Part shown: piece by piece, positions 11,362 through 22,929 of the stretch | How the letters are laid out: every line of letters begins with the position of its first letter | Numbering within the stretch: position 1 is the stretch's first letter | Origin: Chlorocebus sabaeus | Taxonomy: Eukaryota; Chordata; Mammalia; Primates; Cercopithecidae | Reading direction: 5' to 3' | Length of the DNA: 64,000 nucleotides | Assembly: GCF_047675955.1 (NCBI RefSeq) | Contig: NC_132915.1 | Coordinates: 14,503,766 to 14,567,765 of the forward strand | Program-made: the position numbers and the translations under genes | Notes under the pieces: model-generated | Told to the model about the DNA's origin: nothing | The model's database searches: none | What the model saw: only the letters and a program-made list of their open reading frames with translations

Positions 11362-13150
11362 CTATACCTCTGCAGACATTTTAGTTTTATTAAAACCTAG
11401 TTATTGACCGTCACTTATGTAAATATTAATATATCAGACTGTAACCAAAGGATCAAAGTTCAGCCATTTCAGTAGATATAAAAATTAATAAAAATGGTTG
11501 TGGGTGTTTCCTTTTTATTATTTTAAAAACTTATATAATTATATATAAGATTATACATATTTAGTTTAAAAGAACATTTTCACTGCTTTGTTTTTCTGAG
11601 CATTATTTGTGTACATACATACACATATATATGTATATATATAATCTATATTGTGTATATATATAATCTATAATTATGTATGATATTGTGAATTACATGT
11701 ATTATAAAGACATAATTTTCATCATACTCATGGCCATTATTGAAAACAATTTTGTCGTTGGAGGTGTTAAAGAATGACTCCTCCGGGTGTCACATATATT
11801 AGATACTCCACAGGACCCAGTCTTGATATCAGCATGGTTCCTGAGAAGGTTTGGAAGCTTGGAGTGGGGTCAAACAGTGACTCAGCGGCTGATGGAATTT
11901 GCATAAAGCCAGAGTGGGCAGTCAAGTTTGGTTTTTAAATGCCTAGTTTGGGTGAGTGGGAAAAGACAAGGTCATTAGCCAGGCTCCATTCCAATACAGC
12001 TAGCCTTTTTTATTTATAATTTTTTAAAATTTTAATTAAAAAATATTGTTTTGGTGCAAAGATAATGAGTTAGACTAGGATCTAGTGAGCCTGAAGTACC
12101 TGTGGGATGTTTAGTTGGACGAGAAACTCAGGTGTGAAGTTAGGACTGGATTCTGGGTTATATGCATTTGAATTACAGGTGCGACTAAAAAACCACTGGC
12201 TGGATAGCATCAGTTGCAGAGAAAATGTTTTAGGGCACAATTAAGAGCGATATTCAATGATACCTTAAGGAAAAGAGATTTTAAAGATGAGAGAGACGGT
12301 CCTTTGATCTTTTTCTGTTTCCTCTCTTTTTGCCACACTCTGCACAGACACAAAGCAACAGCTATTTTATCTTCAAAATTGAGAATCAAGATGGAAATTA
12401 AGAAAATACAGAGGGATTTCTTTGCACGAAGACTCAGTTTTCAGAAGCACAAGAAGAGACTCAGTTTCAGAAAGCATTATGACTTGTTTTTAGGGGCCCA
12501 AGAAACTTCTCTTTCTTATGTTTAGGTTCATAGTCAAAGAAAGGCTGATCCCTAAAGAGAATAAGTCAAAAGTTAAGAACAATAGTAACGTGAAAAGGCT
12601 GTGCATGGAGCTTGCTCCTGAGCTTTTGCTATCACGCATATCCTTACAGCGATCATCTGGAAGGTCCATTTGAGTATACCGGGGATGCTTTCTGGAGATC
12701 AGGTTGCTTCCAGGTCAGCTGGCATCGGACTCCTGCTGCAGGGCTCCTCCTCTTATCAACAGGCATATCTTTTAGCCTTCAGAAATGGTCCAGAGTTGCA
12801 CAGACTCAAAGCACAAATGTCCTGAGAGACAGTTACCTGGCAGTCAGTGTCACTGTGTGAAACTGAGTGAAAAGTACAAACAAAATGTGAGGATCAAAGA
12901 TCAGAAGCTGGGCAAGGCTCACACACTCAGCTGCTGACAGTAAAGGACCTGGGGCTGCTGTTTTCATGTGTGCTTTCAAGGATTAACAAGCAAGTGTTGG
13001 AAAAGATCTGATACCTTGGACTTGAATAACTCTTTATAACAGACAGTATCCAATCTCCAAAAAATTTATTCCAAAAGTCATTTGCAAGTCAGGTACTTGA
13101 ACCTGGAAATGCTTTTGTTCTTAGAACAAAATCCAAATCCATTTACCCCT
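11362..13150. other. Unassigned DNA with a TA-rich microsatellite
   Basis: An imperfect ACATATATATGTATATATA tract lies at about 11618-11690. The block 11740-11990 is more GC-balanced and not repeat-like. Open frames at 12214-12525 and 12612-12860 have neither splice context nor family similarity that I can see. Confidence 0.4.
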
Positions 13151-13154
13151 GTAG

Positions 13155-13256
13155 GCATTCATTCATCCTGCAGTCATCAACCCACACTGAATAAGCACCT
13201 ACTCTGTGCCCAACAGAGTGCAAAACATATAGCAGTGAACAAGCACTGCTATGGGC
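13155..13256 (+). mobile_element. L2-like 3' end fragment
   Basis: The words CATTCATTCATCC, AATAAGCACCTACTCTGTGC and ATAGCAGTGAACAAGC follow the order of the L2 3' terminus. Only about 100 bases are recognisable before the AluY. Confidence 0.5.
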
Positions 13257-13272
13257 TTATATATATATATAT

Positions 13273-13545
13273 GGCCAGGCACGGCGACTCACACCGGTAA
13301 TCCCAGCACTTTGGGAGGCTGAGGCGGGCAGATCACGAGGTCAGGAGATCAAGACCATCCTGGCTAACACGGTGAAACTCCGTCTCTACTAAAAATGCAA
13401 AAAATTAGCCAGGCGTGGCCGCGGGTGCCTGTAGTCCCAGCTACTTGGGAGGCTGAGGCAGGAGAATGGCCGAGATCACGCCACTGCACTCCAGCCTGGG
13501 CCACTGAGCGAGACTCCGCCTCAAAAAAAAAAAAAAAAAAAAAAA
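13273..13545 (+). mobile_element. AluY-like element with internal 31-bp deletion
   Basis: The left monomer carries the Y/Sc-like word GACCATCCTGGCTAACACGG. About 31 bases of the right monomer (between GGAGAATGGC and CGAGATCACGCC) are missing; a GC dinucleotide at the junction could be microhomology. The poly(A) tail is a clean 23-base run, consistent with a young insertion. The 5' flank is a (TA)n tract and I could not define a target duplication. Confidence 0.92.
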
Positions 13546-13654
13546 CACAAGAAAAGTATCAGATAGTGATAAATGCAAAAGAGAAATAAGTGAGGATGGG
13601 AAGAGAAGTGCTGGGGCATGTGGCTGGGGAGGTCTCACTTTTTCAGTGAGCAAG

Positions 13655-13837
13655 AGACCATGATTCTAAGTAAAATAACTCAGAAACAGAAAATCAAATA
13701 CTGTATGTTCTCATTTATAAGTGGGAGATATACAATGGGTACACATGGACATAAAGTTGTAAACAATAGACACTGGGGATTCCAAAATGGGGGATGCCGG
13801 AAGTCAGGGGTGAGGCTTGAAAAATACCTTGGGGGTG
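13655..13837 (+). mobile_element. L1 3' end fragment
   Basis: Contains the ORF2 end/3'UTR junction words AACTCAGAAACAGAAAATCA, TTCTCATTTATAAGTGGGAG and ACAATGGGTACACATGGACA. It closely matches the L1 tail at 17371-17850 but ends earlier, without a poly(A). Confidence 0.85.
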
Positions 13838-14792
13838 CAGGAGTTAACTGTGTGGGCATGTGGAGGACTGGCATCCAGGGTTGAGGGGGAGCATGATGGA
13901 ATGTCTGAAGAACGGAAAGGGGCCATTGTGGACCGAACGGACAGGAAAGCCCTCCTGGGCACAAAGTACAGAAGAGCAGGAGGAAGCCCGGAGAGAGGCA
14001 GTATAGACATCGGTGGTATTGGGGAAGCTGCAGTAGCCAGATAGGCCTTCTGTCCACAGAGTGAGGGTCAATTAGGTAGTGGATTATGTGGGTCAGGGGG
14101 CGAAAAGCCTTTGTACCCTCCAGTTTTCAGATCTATCCACTGGGACGCTGTTGCAGACCTCACCTGCTCTGGCCTTTAAGTTGAGCTGCAGAGGAGATGG
14201 GGAATGGGGGTGAGAGAGCTATCTGAAGGAGGGGAGGAAGGCCCAAGCTAGGGCAACAGGTGCCAGGGACATTCCAGTGGTTCCTATTCCAGTGACCACC
14301 ATGCTGCTGAGCATGTGGTCAGGATTGATGGTAGAAGGCTAATCCTGGGTCTCAGAGATTGAGTCAACTATGGGGCGTAGGAAAGATATTGTATAAAGGT
14401 TTCCCTGCCTTGAACAAGGAACTTGGTAAACATATTCTTTGGTGGAGGAAGTGGCTTTAAGTAGAAGGAACTATAGGGAAGGTTTTTGAAAAGGGGATGT
14501 ACCAAAGGAGGGAATTTAGGGGGATAGAGAGCATAGTCAAATTTAGCTTCTGTATCTTGGCTGTGTGAGTTGGTTCTCATGAGTTGGAGAAGTGATATAG
14601 AAGACCATAGAATAGAAAACATAGCCAAGGCAATCTTCAAATATTTTTCCCTATTGGCACTTTTTCAGAAGGTTCAACCAGCCCTGAAACTTCCTTCCTC
14701 TTCCATGGGATAGTTTCTCTGGGCTGTGCTAAGTCTTCCTGAAGTGCAATGTTCTTTGCCTGTTTTTTTCTTCTCTCTCTTTCTATGTATGT
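13838..14792. other. Unassigned, moderately GC-rich DNA
   Basis: 13838-14340 is richer in G and C than its neighbours and carries overlapping short open frames on both strands. I see no splice-bounded exon or known repeat. Confidence 0.4.
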
Positions 14793-14840
14793 GTACACAC
14801 ACACACACACACACACGCGAGCGTGCGCACACACACACAC
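14793..14840. repeat. (CA)n microsatellite with CGCGAGCGTGCG core
   Basis: Two pure AC blocks flank a short CpG-containing alternating core. Such tracts are candidates for Z-DNA and are usually length-polymorphic. Confidence 0.9.
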
Positions 14841-15830
14841 TAAAAGGCCAGACATTTGTATCACTTATTCTCTAAAATTCACTTCGTTTGGGTCTTTCAT
14901 TACAAAAAAAGGCTCTGCCTTCTTCCAATTAAAACAATTGATGCTGAAAAGAATCCAAATCCATGGCAGTAACCTTGATAAAGAATTGATAAAGAAAGTT
15001 ACAAAGAGTAAAATAAAAACCGCCCATAATCTTACTCCCCAGGAATAACCAATGCTAACTTTGGATTTTAATTTTTCAGAATTAGAATAATGTTCAGTCC
15101 TTCAATGTGGGGCAGAAGGACTAAGCAGAGGGCCTCTCAGAGTGTTCTGCTTTATAGTTTTTCACAATAGAAATACACCCATCTGTATTTTTCTGCTGCT
15201 ACCAAATGCCTACCTCCAACCTCCCCGATGGCAGGAGAGGCTCTCATTTTAGGAAGACCCCACTCTGGCGCATGACTTCTCTCCATTCTACTATTTTATG
15301 TATCCTAGTTGGCTGCCAGCATCCAATTCTTCTGACACACAGCCTCAGAATCCTGTCCCTGACTAGCTATTGGCCATCCCATGGGCCTCTTGGCATGGTC
15401 CATTGCTTTAGTTCCAACCACAACAAAAGTCAGTTTCTCTTTTCAACTGCTGATTTTTGGCTTCTCTAAACAGCATGCCCATCAGGTCTTGGGCCCCTAG
15501 CCCACAGGTCCTGCCAAAGGATTAAGTTTCCAAAAGTTTGGCTTATCGTGTCCAGATCAAATTTAAGTTGGGTGCAAATTGCTCCCTTCATGGGAGTCCA
15601 CGTAGACTGCCCTACTCCTCCACTAGCAGCAGATCACCTAAGTCCTTTTGCAGACATGCTAATTCTAGCTTGAAGGAAAGAGTCTATGTTCCTCCAGCGG
15701 GGAGTTCCATAAATAGCTCCAAGGACAAGAGAAAGGCACGTGCCCTATCTTCTTCTTAGACATTACTTTCTATTTGAGTAGGACTGACTCCCTTTGATCT
15801 CTGCCTCTTTGCTTGCATACAAGTTTCCTT
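14841..15830. other. Unassigned DNA
   Basis: No repeat or exon recognised in about 1 kb, up to the TA at 15831-15832 where Tigger1 begins. Confidence 0.4.
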
Positions 15831-16804
15831 TAGAGACATACTTCATTCCACTGTGCTCTGCTTTATTGTGCTTTGCAGATGTTGTTGTTTTTTACTTTGA
15901 AGGCACACCCTGCATCAACAAGTCTGTTGGCGCCATTTTTCCAATAGCATGTACTCACTTGGTGTCTTTGTGTCACATTTTGGTAATTCTCACAATATTT
16001 CAAACTTTCTCATTACTATTACATCTGTTATGATTGTCTGTGATCAATGATCTTTGATGTTCCATTGTAGTCGTTTTGGGGAACCACGAACCAAACCCAC
16101 AGAAGACAGTGAACTTAATTCGTAAATGTTGTTTGTGTCTTGACTGCCTCACTGAGCAGCTGCCAGCTGTTCCCCCATCTTTCTCCTTTGCCCCAGGACT
16201 CCCTATTCCCTGAGACACAGCAATATTGAAATTAGGCCAAGTAATTACCCTACAATGACCTCTCTAAGTGTTCAAGTGAAAGGAAGAGTTAACATCTCTC
16301 ACTTTGAAACAAAAGCTAGAAATGATTAGGCCTAGTGGTGAAGACATGTTGAAAACTGAGATAGGCCAATAGCTAGGCCTCTTGCACCAGTTAGCCAAGT
16401 TGTGAGTGCGAAGAAAAAGTTCTTAAAGAAAATTGCAAGTGCTACTCCAGTGAACATATGCATGATAAGAAGGCAAAACAGCCTTACTGCTGAGATGGAA
16501 AAAGTTTTAGAGTTTTAGATAGAAGGTCAAACCAGCCACAACATTGCCTTAAGCCAAACATGATCCAGAGCAAGGACCTAGATCTTCAATTCTATGAAGG
16601 CTGAGAGGGGTGCAGAAGTTGCAGAAGAAACATTGAAAGCTAACAATGGTTTGATTCATAAAGTTGAAGAAGCCGCCTCCATAACATAAATGTGCAAGGT
16701 GAAGCAGCAAGTGTTATTGATCGCTAGCTAAGATCATTGATGAAGGTGGCTACACTACACAACTGATTTTCAATGTAAACAAAACAGTCATCTACTGGAA
16801 GAAG

Positions 16805-17224
16805 ATGCCATCTAGAACTTTCACAGGTAGAGAGGAGAAATCAATACCTGATTTCAAACCTTCAGAGGACAGGCTGACTCTCTTGTTAGAGGCTAATGCA
16901 GCTGGTGACCTTAAGTTGGATCCAATGTCCATTTACCGTTTAGAAAATCCTAGGGCTCTGAAGAATTATGCTAAATTTGCTCTGCCTGTGCTCTATAAAT
17001 GGAACAATAAAGCCAGGAAGACAGCACATCTGTTTTCATCATGTCTTACTGAATGTTTTAAGCACACTGTTGAGACCTACTGCTCAGAAAAGATTTCCTT
17101 CAAAATATTACTGTTGATTGACAATGCACTTGGTTACCCAAGAGCTCTGAGGCAGATGTACAAGGAGATCAATGTTGTTTTCTTGCCTGCTAACATCACA
17201 TCCATTCTGCAGCCCATTGATTAA
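16805..17224 (+). pseudogene. Tigger1 transposase remnant (DDE/pogo domain)
   Basis: A 139-codon open stretch is the middle of the DDE superfamily integrase-like domain of a pogo-type transposase, which would cut and paste the element at TA sites. The second catalytic aspartate lies in LLLIDNALGYPRAL, and the third region reads TSILQPID directly before a stop. Upstream, the first catalytic block reads FNVNKTVIYWKK, with asparagine where aspartate is expected, so catalysis is lost. Further frameshifted transposase sequence lies on both sides (16260-16800 and 17225-18420), including past the L1 insertion. The N-terminal helix-turn-helix coding part is present but broken. Transposase is a domesticated gene in some mammals, but the stops here exclude that for this copy. 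Confidence 0.88.
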
Positions 17225-17370
17225 TGAGTAATTTTGACTTCCAAGTCTTACTGTTTAATAAACAAACTTTGGAAGGGTCTAGTTGCCATGGATAGTGATT
17301 CTGCTGATGGATCTGGATAAATGGAAACCTTCTGGAAAGGATTTACCATTCCAGATGCCATTGAGAACAT

Positions 17371-17850
17371 GTATGTTCATCAACAGCAAAGTCATGGAAT
17401 CAACCTAAGTGTCCATCAATGTTTGATTGGATAAAGAAAATGTGGTATATACAAATGTATATATGTATTTATGTAGCTTTTTAAAAGAATGAACTTATGC
17501 CCTTTGCAGCAATATGGATGGAGCTGGAGGCCATTATCCTAGGTGAAATAACTCAGAAACAGAAAATCAAATACTGTGTCTTCTCACTTACAAGTGGGAG
17601 CTAAACAATGGGTACATATGGACATAAAGTTGGAAACAGCAAACACTAGGGATTCTAAAATTGGGGAGGGTGGACCAGGGGTTGGTGAGGGTTGATTTCA
17701 TGGGTTATACCTATTGGGTAGAATGTTCAATATTCGGGTGATTTGTTCACTAGAAGCCCAAATTTCACCATTATGCAAAATCCATCCATGTAACAAACCT
17801 ACACATGTACTCCTGAATCTCAAACAAAATAAAATAGTAACAATAAAAAT
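17371..17850 (+). mobile_element. 5'-truncated L1 3' end inserted in Tigger1
   Basis: The ORF2 end (GGAATCAACCTAAGTGTCCA) and 3'UTR (GTGGGAGCTAAACAATGGGT) are followed by ACATGTACTCCTGAATCTC and an A-rich tail with AATAAAA. The hexamer GAACAT occurs at 17365-17370 and 17851-17856, and Tigger1 homology continues across it, which defines the insertion. Tigger1 was therefore present first. Confidence 0.88.
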
Positions 17851-18648
17851 GAACATTTGTGATTCATGAGAGGAGATCAAACTGTCAACATTAACATAAA
17901 TTTGGAAGAAGTGGATTCCAACCATACTGAATGACTTCGGGTTCAAGACTTCAGTGGGGACAAGCACTGCAGATGTGTTAGAAATAGTGAGGAAACTAGA
18001 ATGACAAGTGGAGCCTGAAGATGCGACTGCACTGCGGCTATCTCATGATAAAACTTGAACAGATGAGGAGTTGCTTCTTCTGTATCAGCAAAGGAAACGG
18101 TTTGTTGAGATGGAATCCTGGTGAGGGTGCTGTGAACATTGTTGAAATGACAACAAACCTAATTGATACAGCAGTGGCACGATTTGGGAGGATCGACTCC
18201 AACTTTGAAGAAGTTATACTGTGGGCAAAATGCTATCAAACACAGAAATCTTTCATGAAAGGAAGATTCAATAGATGAAACAAACTTCATTGTTGTCTTA
18301 GTTAAGAAATTGCCACAGCTGCTCCAACTTCTAGCAACCACCACTCTGATAATCAGTCAGCAGCCATCAATATTGAGGCAAGACCCCTCACCAGCAAAAA
18401 GATTATGACTCACTGAAGGCTCAGATGATCATTAGCATTTTTTAGCAGGACATTACTTTTAAATTAAAGTATGTACTTTTTTTTAGACATGATGCTACCG
18501 CAAACTTAAAAAAACTACAGTATAATGTAAATGTAACTTTTATATACACTGGGAAAACATAACATTTGTGTGACTTGCTTTATTGTGACAGTCACTTTAT
18601 TGCAGTGGTCTGGAACCTGAACCCACAACATCTTTGAGATATTCTGTA

Positions 18649-18884
18649 TTTGCAACTGAGCTTCTAGCAAAACGAATTTCCCAATTTTTCCTGACCGTAT
18701 ATCTTTCCAAGAAGGATTATCCTCTGCCCATCATCAAAAGATGATACTGGGGACTTTCTTCTGCTCACTATTTGAGAGCAGACTACCCACTACTCTCACT
18801 CTTCATTATTAACTACTCTAGTGACCATGAAAACAAAATCAGTTCTTCCAGAGCCCCTGCTGGCTGCCCTGCTACTGGGCTTGG
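18649..18884. other. Unassigned spacer
   Basis: Nothing recognised. Confidence 0.4.
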
Positions 18885-19090
18885 GTTCTTCACTGTACTA
18901 TACTAAAGAAGATTTGGCTTCAAATATCAGTGCTATCACTTCCTGGCTATGCGAGCTCGGAGGTGGCATTTGACTAATTCGTGAATGTCAGTTTTGTTGC
19001 TTATAAAGTGGGGATAACCGGTATCTATTTGAGAGAACAATTTTGAGAATTAAATAATGTCGAGCATCTGAAACATAATTTAAGTGTGTC
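18885..19090 (+). mobile_element. MIR SINE
   Basis: A diverged MIR order is visible: GGCTTCAAATATCAGTGC, CACTTCCTGGCTATG, AAGTGGGGATAACCGG and GAGAATTAAATAATG. Confidence 0.65.
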
Positions 19091-19684
19091 CTCCTTGTCA
19101 AATTAATTCTTTACTCTGTTTCAAAAGGACACTCCCATCCCCCTCCTGAGGAAGACAGCCCAAAATATTCTGCCACATTGTAAAACCAGATGTGTCCGAC
19201 AGCTGTCTACCATTCTAACTTATGGCGACTTCTTGGGGAGGTCATTGGTATTCCAGTTTAGTGTTTTCCAAAGTATGTTCTGTGGAATAGCTGCTCTGCA
19301 AGTCACTGTGGGAAAAAAAGGTTTCATGGGAAATAAATGTGAGAAATGCTGTAAGTGTAGCTTTAACTTGAAGAGTCACAATATATATGTGCTTTCTAAA
19401 ATTTCTGAAAAATGTCCTGCAGTAAAGAAATATATTTAATCAAGTATTTTACACACTTATTTGACCGTGGGTCTCTTTCTTATGTAAAACAACATTTATT
19501 ATCCCAAAGGATATACTGTGGTCTGCTCACTTGGTCCTAACCTTCTCAGCCCCTTCCCTCCTTTCAGCAATAATTCATGATTCGGAAGTTTGAATTGGAG
19601 GAAGTGCATTCTATTTGAATACAGAAAAAGCTGCTCTTACTATATGCTGCTAAAATAGAGATCATAAGCTGACAGAATGGACTT
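19091..19684. other. Unassigned DNA
   Basis: No family assigned. Confidence 0.4.
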
Positions 19685-20350
19685 TGTGTGGTAATAAGAT
19701 ACCAAATTATAAACAAGACCGAAGGCGGTGGTAGGCAAGGGTTAAGTCCTACAGCCCCTACAGTTAAAGAATAAACTATGTTCCAACTGCCTCAAAGTTT
19801 TTCTTTTTCTCTACCAGCAAAACAAGCACTGGTCTCCAGATAAGCAATATTGAAACAATTGCAGCTCACCAACCACCAGACACTGACTAACTGACCTCCT
19901 GCTCCACAAGGCGTAACTACAGCTCTTGACTGGACAAGAGACTGATTTCAGTAACTTTCTTCTAAGAGACCACAGACCGGTTCTGGCTGATTTATAGAGG
20001 GTGAGCATTGATTACTTTCATGTCCCTGCTTCACCTTTTGATGTGTGTGGCCTAAATTTTACTGTATCTTAATGTTGTCTCCACCCCAAAGTGAACATGG
20101 GTTTTATGTTACATACATGTTCATTCTGTTTATATGTGTTGACTCACAAATATTCGTAAGATTCTCCTATAACCCACTGAATATGTATGTATACCTGATT
20201 TCCTTGGGCACAAATCTCAGCCTCTCCCTTTTTTCCTCTGAAGTGCCTGCTATTATTCTCTGCCAGAGGCTAGCTTCCCCCTATCAGGATGGCCACACTG
20301 CAAGCTGCAACTTCTTGTAAGAAATAAAGTCTCCTCTCCAAATTTAAGAT
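19685..20350 (+). mobile_element. LTR-like block (class I ERV type), family not assigned
   Basis: The block ends with an AATAAAG signal (about 20322) about 30 bases before TTGACA and has the CA-rich, CCACACTGCAAG-type composition of MER-class LTRs. I could not confirm paired TG/CA ends or a target duplication. Confidence 0.4.
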
Positions 20351-21339
20351 CTCAAGATTTTACGTTGACAATGCCTATATATGAAATAATAGAAGTCAGA
20401 CCTATAAACAGGTTATCAAAATAAGGCATAGTAAATGCATAAGGTATTAGAGACCCATAGATTATCCCACTCTATTGAGCTGAGCGTCCCGTAAACCTCT
20501 GAGAGAGGCTATGTAGATATGACAGGTCCTAATTTTACAGCCATTGAAACTATGGCGATCCCCATTAGTGCAGAAGCGAGTCCTGTCTCACCATCACGCT
20601 GCCTTCTGATGGTGGTCAGGTGAGGCTCATAGTTATCCAGGGTGCAGCCAAGGCTAGAGCTTGATGCATCAATCCTGAAGTCCCACCTGATTGCCCAGTA
20701 AAAGATAAATCTCAGGGGGCTGAGAAACGTGCCCTTCAGTTCACGTGTATTATCCTCAAGGGGAACATTATTGCTTTACACGCGCGGATTCTTTGTTCTG
20801 AACCCTAACTGTAAACCAGGAATTGGGGCTGAGAGCTTCTTCCACGTACAGCCTAGGCTCTGCTCTGCATCCAAGCCCGCTTTCTAGAAGTGCTTATATT
20901 ATTAACCAGGCTGCAGCCGGAATTCGCTAGAAACCACAATGTGGGCTACTGCTTTGCGGAAGGAAGAGGAGCAAAGGACGAGGCTGCCCTCCAGTGGGAA
21001 ACCCACAAGAAGCAGCGACGCTTCCAGTCAGCTCACACCTTGAAGTATTGCAAGGAGATGAATGGGCTCCGCATTTCCAGCTTCAGGGACTCCATTTCAG
21101 AGCCGCTGGGGAGGATATTGGGGTGCAGATTCTTTTACCATTACGGAGTGGTGGTATGGCGTTGAGAAATAAGAATAGGCGAACGTCTTATCTACCAACG
21201 TCCAGCCTCCCCTGGTTAAATCCAGATTCCGGGTCCTGGCTGGGAGATTTTGATTTAGCAGGGCAGGAATGGGAAACTAGGGAGGGTTTGGGTTTAAATC
21301 AGCGTGATTCTGATCATCTCGCAAATTTGAATATTCTGC
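20351..21339. other. Unassigned DNA leading into CpG-rich segment
   Basis: No repeat recognised. G+C and CpG rise gradually after about 20900, and long overlapping open frames (for example 20994-21479) reflect that composition. Confidence 0.4.
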
Positions 21340-21660
21340 GCTGGGAGGCGACTTTCTGTTTCACTTTCCCAGACCCGGGTCAGGGGCCAAGCCCTTGCAA
21401 GTCAAGGGAACCCAGGACTTGCTCTCTTCCCTCTGCGTTCGCGCAGCCTCCAACTGCATCTCCGGCGTCGCAAGGGTAGCCAGACCCAGCCAACCTCCCC
21501 GGGATCCGCCCACCAGCCGCGGTTTCCATGGCGACCCGATGGCGCCGCGTTCCGCAGCCTTAGGGCGGGGCAAGGGGCGGGGACCTACCTCTCTTCAGGC
21601 ACTCAGCGCCCGACATGCAAGTGGGAAGGGGATTCTCGTCCAGGACAGTGAGGCTAAGAA
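21340..21660 (+). promoter_or_regulatory. Small CpG-rich promoter-like segment
   Basis: This is the only stretch of the window with dense CpG (GCGTTCGCGCAG, CCGGCGTCGC, GGCGACCCGATGGCGCCGCG). It has two Sp1/GC boxes (GGGCGGGG at about 21563-21570 and 21575-21582), a YY1-like GATGGCGCC at about 21538 and an RFX-like site at 21522-21535. There is no TATA box in a convincing place. These are the marks of an unmethylated CpG-island promoter. Direction is inferred as plus because a well-formed candidate exon follows at 21827. Whether the transcript codes for protein is unknown; no open frame joins convincingly. Confidence 0.6.
21522..21535. promoter_or_regulatory. RFX/X-box-like palindrome
   Basis: GTTTCCATGGCGAC matches the RFX consensus palindrome GTTGCCATGGCAAC at 12 of 14 positions. 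RFX factors bind such sites in promoters of ciliary and testis genes. The site lies about 30-60 bases upstream of the GC boxes. Confidence 0.55.
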
Positions 21661-21666
21661 GTAACG

Positions 21667-21690
21667 TTTCTTCTTCTTCTTCTTCTTATT
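21667..21690. repeat. (TTC)n microsatellite
   Basis: About seven TTC units follow the CpG-rich segment. Confidence 0.85.
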
Positions 21691-21826
21691 TATTACTTTG
21701 AGTACTTCTTGCGCCTATTTTTAAAAATAAACTTTAAGTGTTTCTTTGTTGTTTTTGTTTGGTTCGGTGGGGAGAATATATGTGACATATTTTTCTAGGA
21801 TTTGTTTCTTAACATTTTCTCTTCAG

Positions 21827-21939
21827 ATTCAAATACTTTGGACAGACTCACCGACTGCCCGGCTGAGAGAATCTGTGAGGTCTACCTGCCTAGCAGTTTG
21901 CCTTTGCACGGTCCTCCCGTGAGGAGTGAGAACACACAG
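21827..21939 (+). other. Candidate exon (113 bp)
   Basis: A pyrimidine-rich acceptor (CTTAACATTTTCTCTTCAG) at 21808-21826 and a near-consensus donor (CACACAG then GTATGTGAC) at 21939/21940 bound 113 bases. The exon is fully open in one frame, giving a peptide that includes DRLTDCPAERICEVYLP and ends in ENTQ. It would start in phase 1 and end on a codon boundary. It lies 170 bases downstream of the CpG-rich segment, so it could be exon 2 of a plus-strand transcript. The most plausible donor upstream (AAGAA then GTAACG at 21660/21661) does not give a clean reading-frame join, so a non-coding RNA is equally possible. I do not recognise the peptide. Confidence 0.4.
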
Positions 21940-22495
21940 GTATGTGACTTCTGTAACTGTCCACGCTGGGGTAGTTCCCAGGCCGTGGACTTTCTGTCCC
22001 TTTCTTGACTGTCCAGTCTCACCTTTCTCTCCAAGGACTGCTGCTTCGGCCGAATCCAGATGTGGGAGGCCAGGTTCTCAGGTGGCCTAGTGGGAATGCA
22101 AGGGCTGTGCTCTCAGAAGCATCTGGGGGTGAGCTTGCCACACAGAAGCAGAAAAAACTGTTCCAATCAACTTTCTTTATGAGAGAGACACACCTGGCTG
22201 GAGGTGCTGGTTTTTCTACTTGACAACCCTGAGGCCTGGGCATACCTCAAAGGTGCTTCAGGTAGCTTGGTCAGCATGTTTCAGCTAGTCAGGTCCTACC
22301 CCTGCGGTCTGTGGGCTTTTAGTTTTGGAGTGGGTATAATGGATTCCTAGGATCCTGGATGACCTCACATTCAGGGTGCTTTCTTAGGGGCAGTTTGGCT
22401 GTTCAAGCTGGCTGGAGGCCAAATAGAAATCTGGACGTCTCAGGAAACTGGTTGATATGCTGGGTTAGTGAGGATGAGGGAGGGGGGTGTTGCTT
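21940..22495. other. Unassigned DNA
   Basis: Nothing recognised. Confidence 0.4.
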
Positions 22496-22499
22496 TACT

Positions 22500-22630
22500 T
22501 TTCACACTAACCCAAAGAGTTACCATCTATTACTATCTCCATTTCATAGAAGAGGAAAGGGAGGTACAGAGAATTTCAGAAACTCCCAGGATCTGGCTTC
22601 CACGCTCACACTCAGTACTTTGAATTTAGC
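22500..22630 (-). mobile_element. MIR-like fragment
   Basis: CATTTCATAGAAGAGGAAAG followed by GTACAGAGAATTTCAG and CTCCCAGGATCTGGCTTCC fits the middle of a reverse-oriented MIR. It is short and diverged. Confidence 0.4.
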
Positions 22631-22929
22631 TTAATTATCTTTTTTCCTAATGGAGTGTTTATTCATGCTACCTTTTGCCTACTCCTATTAATCTAGCCAA
22701 ATTCATTCACTCATTTATCGGTGAGCTGTTTCATTTCTGACCCCTCCCCTGTGACTGTAGTTCCACGGGACCAGAGACAACCACATGTGTTTTATGAAGT
22801 TACGTATCTGGCATGCAATTAGGCTCCAAGGAAAGTTTGATGAGTGGATAAAGAGCAAAGAGAGTGAGTGCCTCAGAGTTTTTGCATTTATTGGATAAAT
22901 TAGGAGAAGGAAACATAAGTGACATTTAT

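Larger units (their letters stand above)
15833..18646 (+). mobile_element. Tigger1 DNA transposon (pogo/Tc1-mariner), near full length
   Basis: The left end GAGACATACTTCATTCC and the right end GAGATATTCTG are decayed copies of the Tigger terminal inverted repeat. TA dinucleotides flank it (15831-15832 and 18647-18648), as expected for Tc1/mariner target duplication. The inside follows Tigger1 order: untranslated leader, transposase gene remnant (about 16260-18420) and 3' leader. An L1 tail interrupts it at 17371-17850. It is non-autonomous and inactive because of stops and frameshifts. Confidence 0.93.

Noticed and set aside
13680..14057. 125-codon minus frame rich in Cys, Pro and Leu
   Set aside because: It begins in an L1 3' end and has no supporting signals; competing frames overlap on both strands.
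20994..21479. 161-codon plus-strand open frame before and into the CpG-rich segment
   Set aside because: Frames on both strands are open here because stop codons are rare in GC-rich sequence. There is no family similarity and no splice context.
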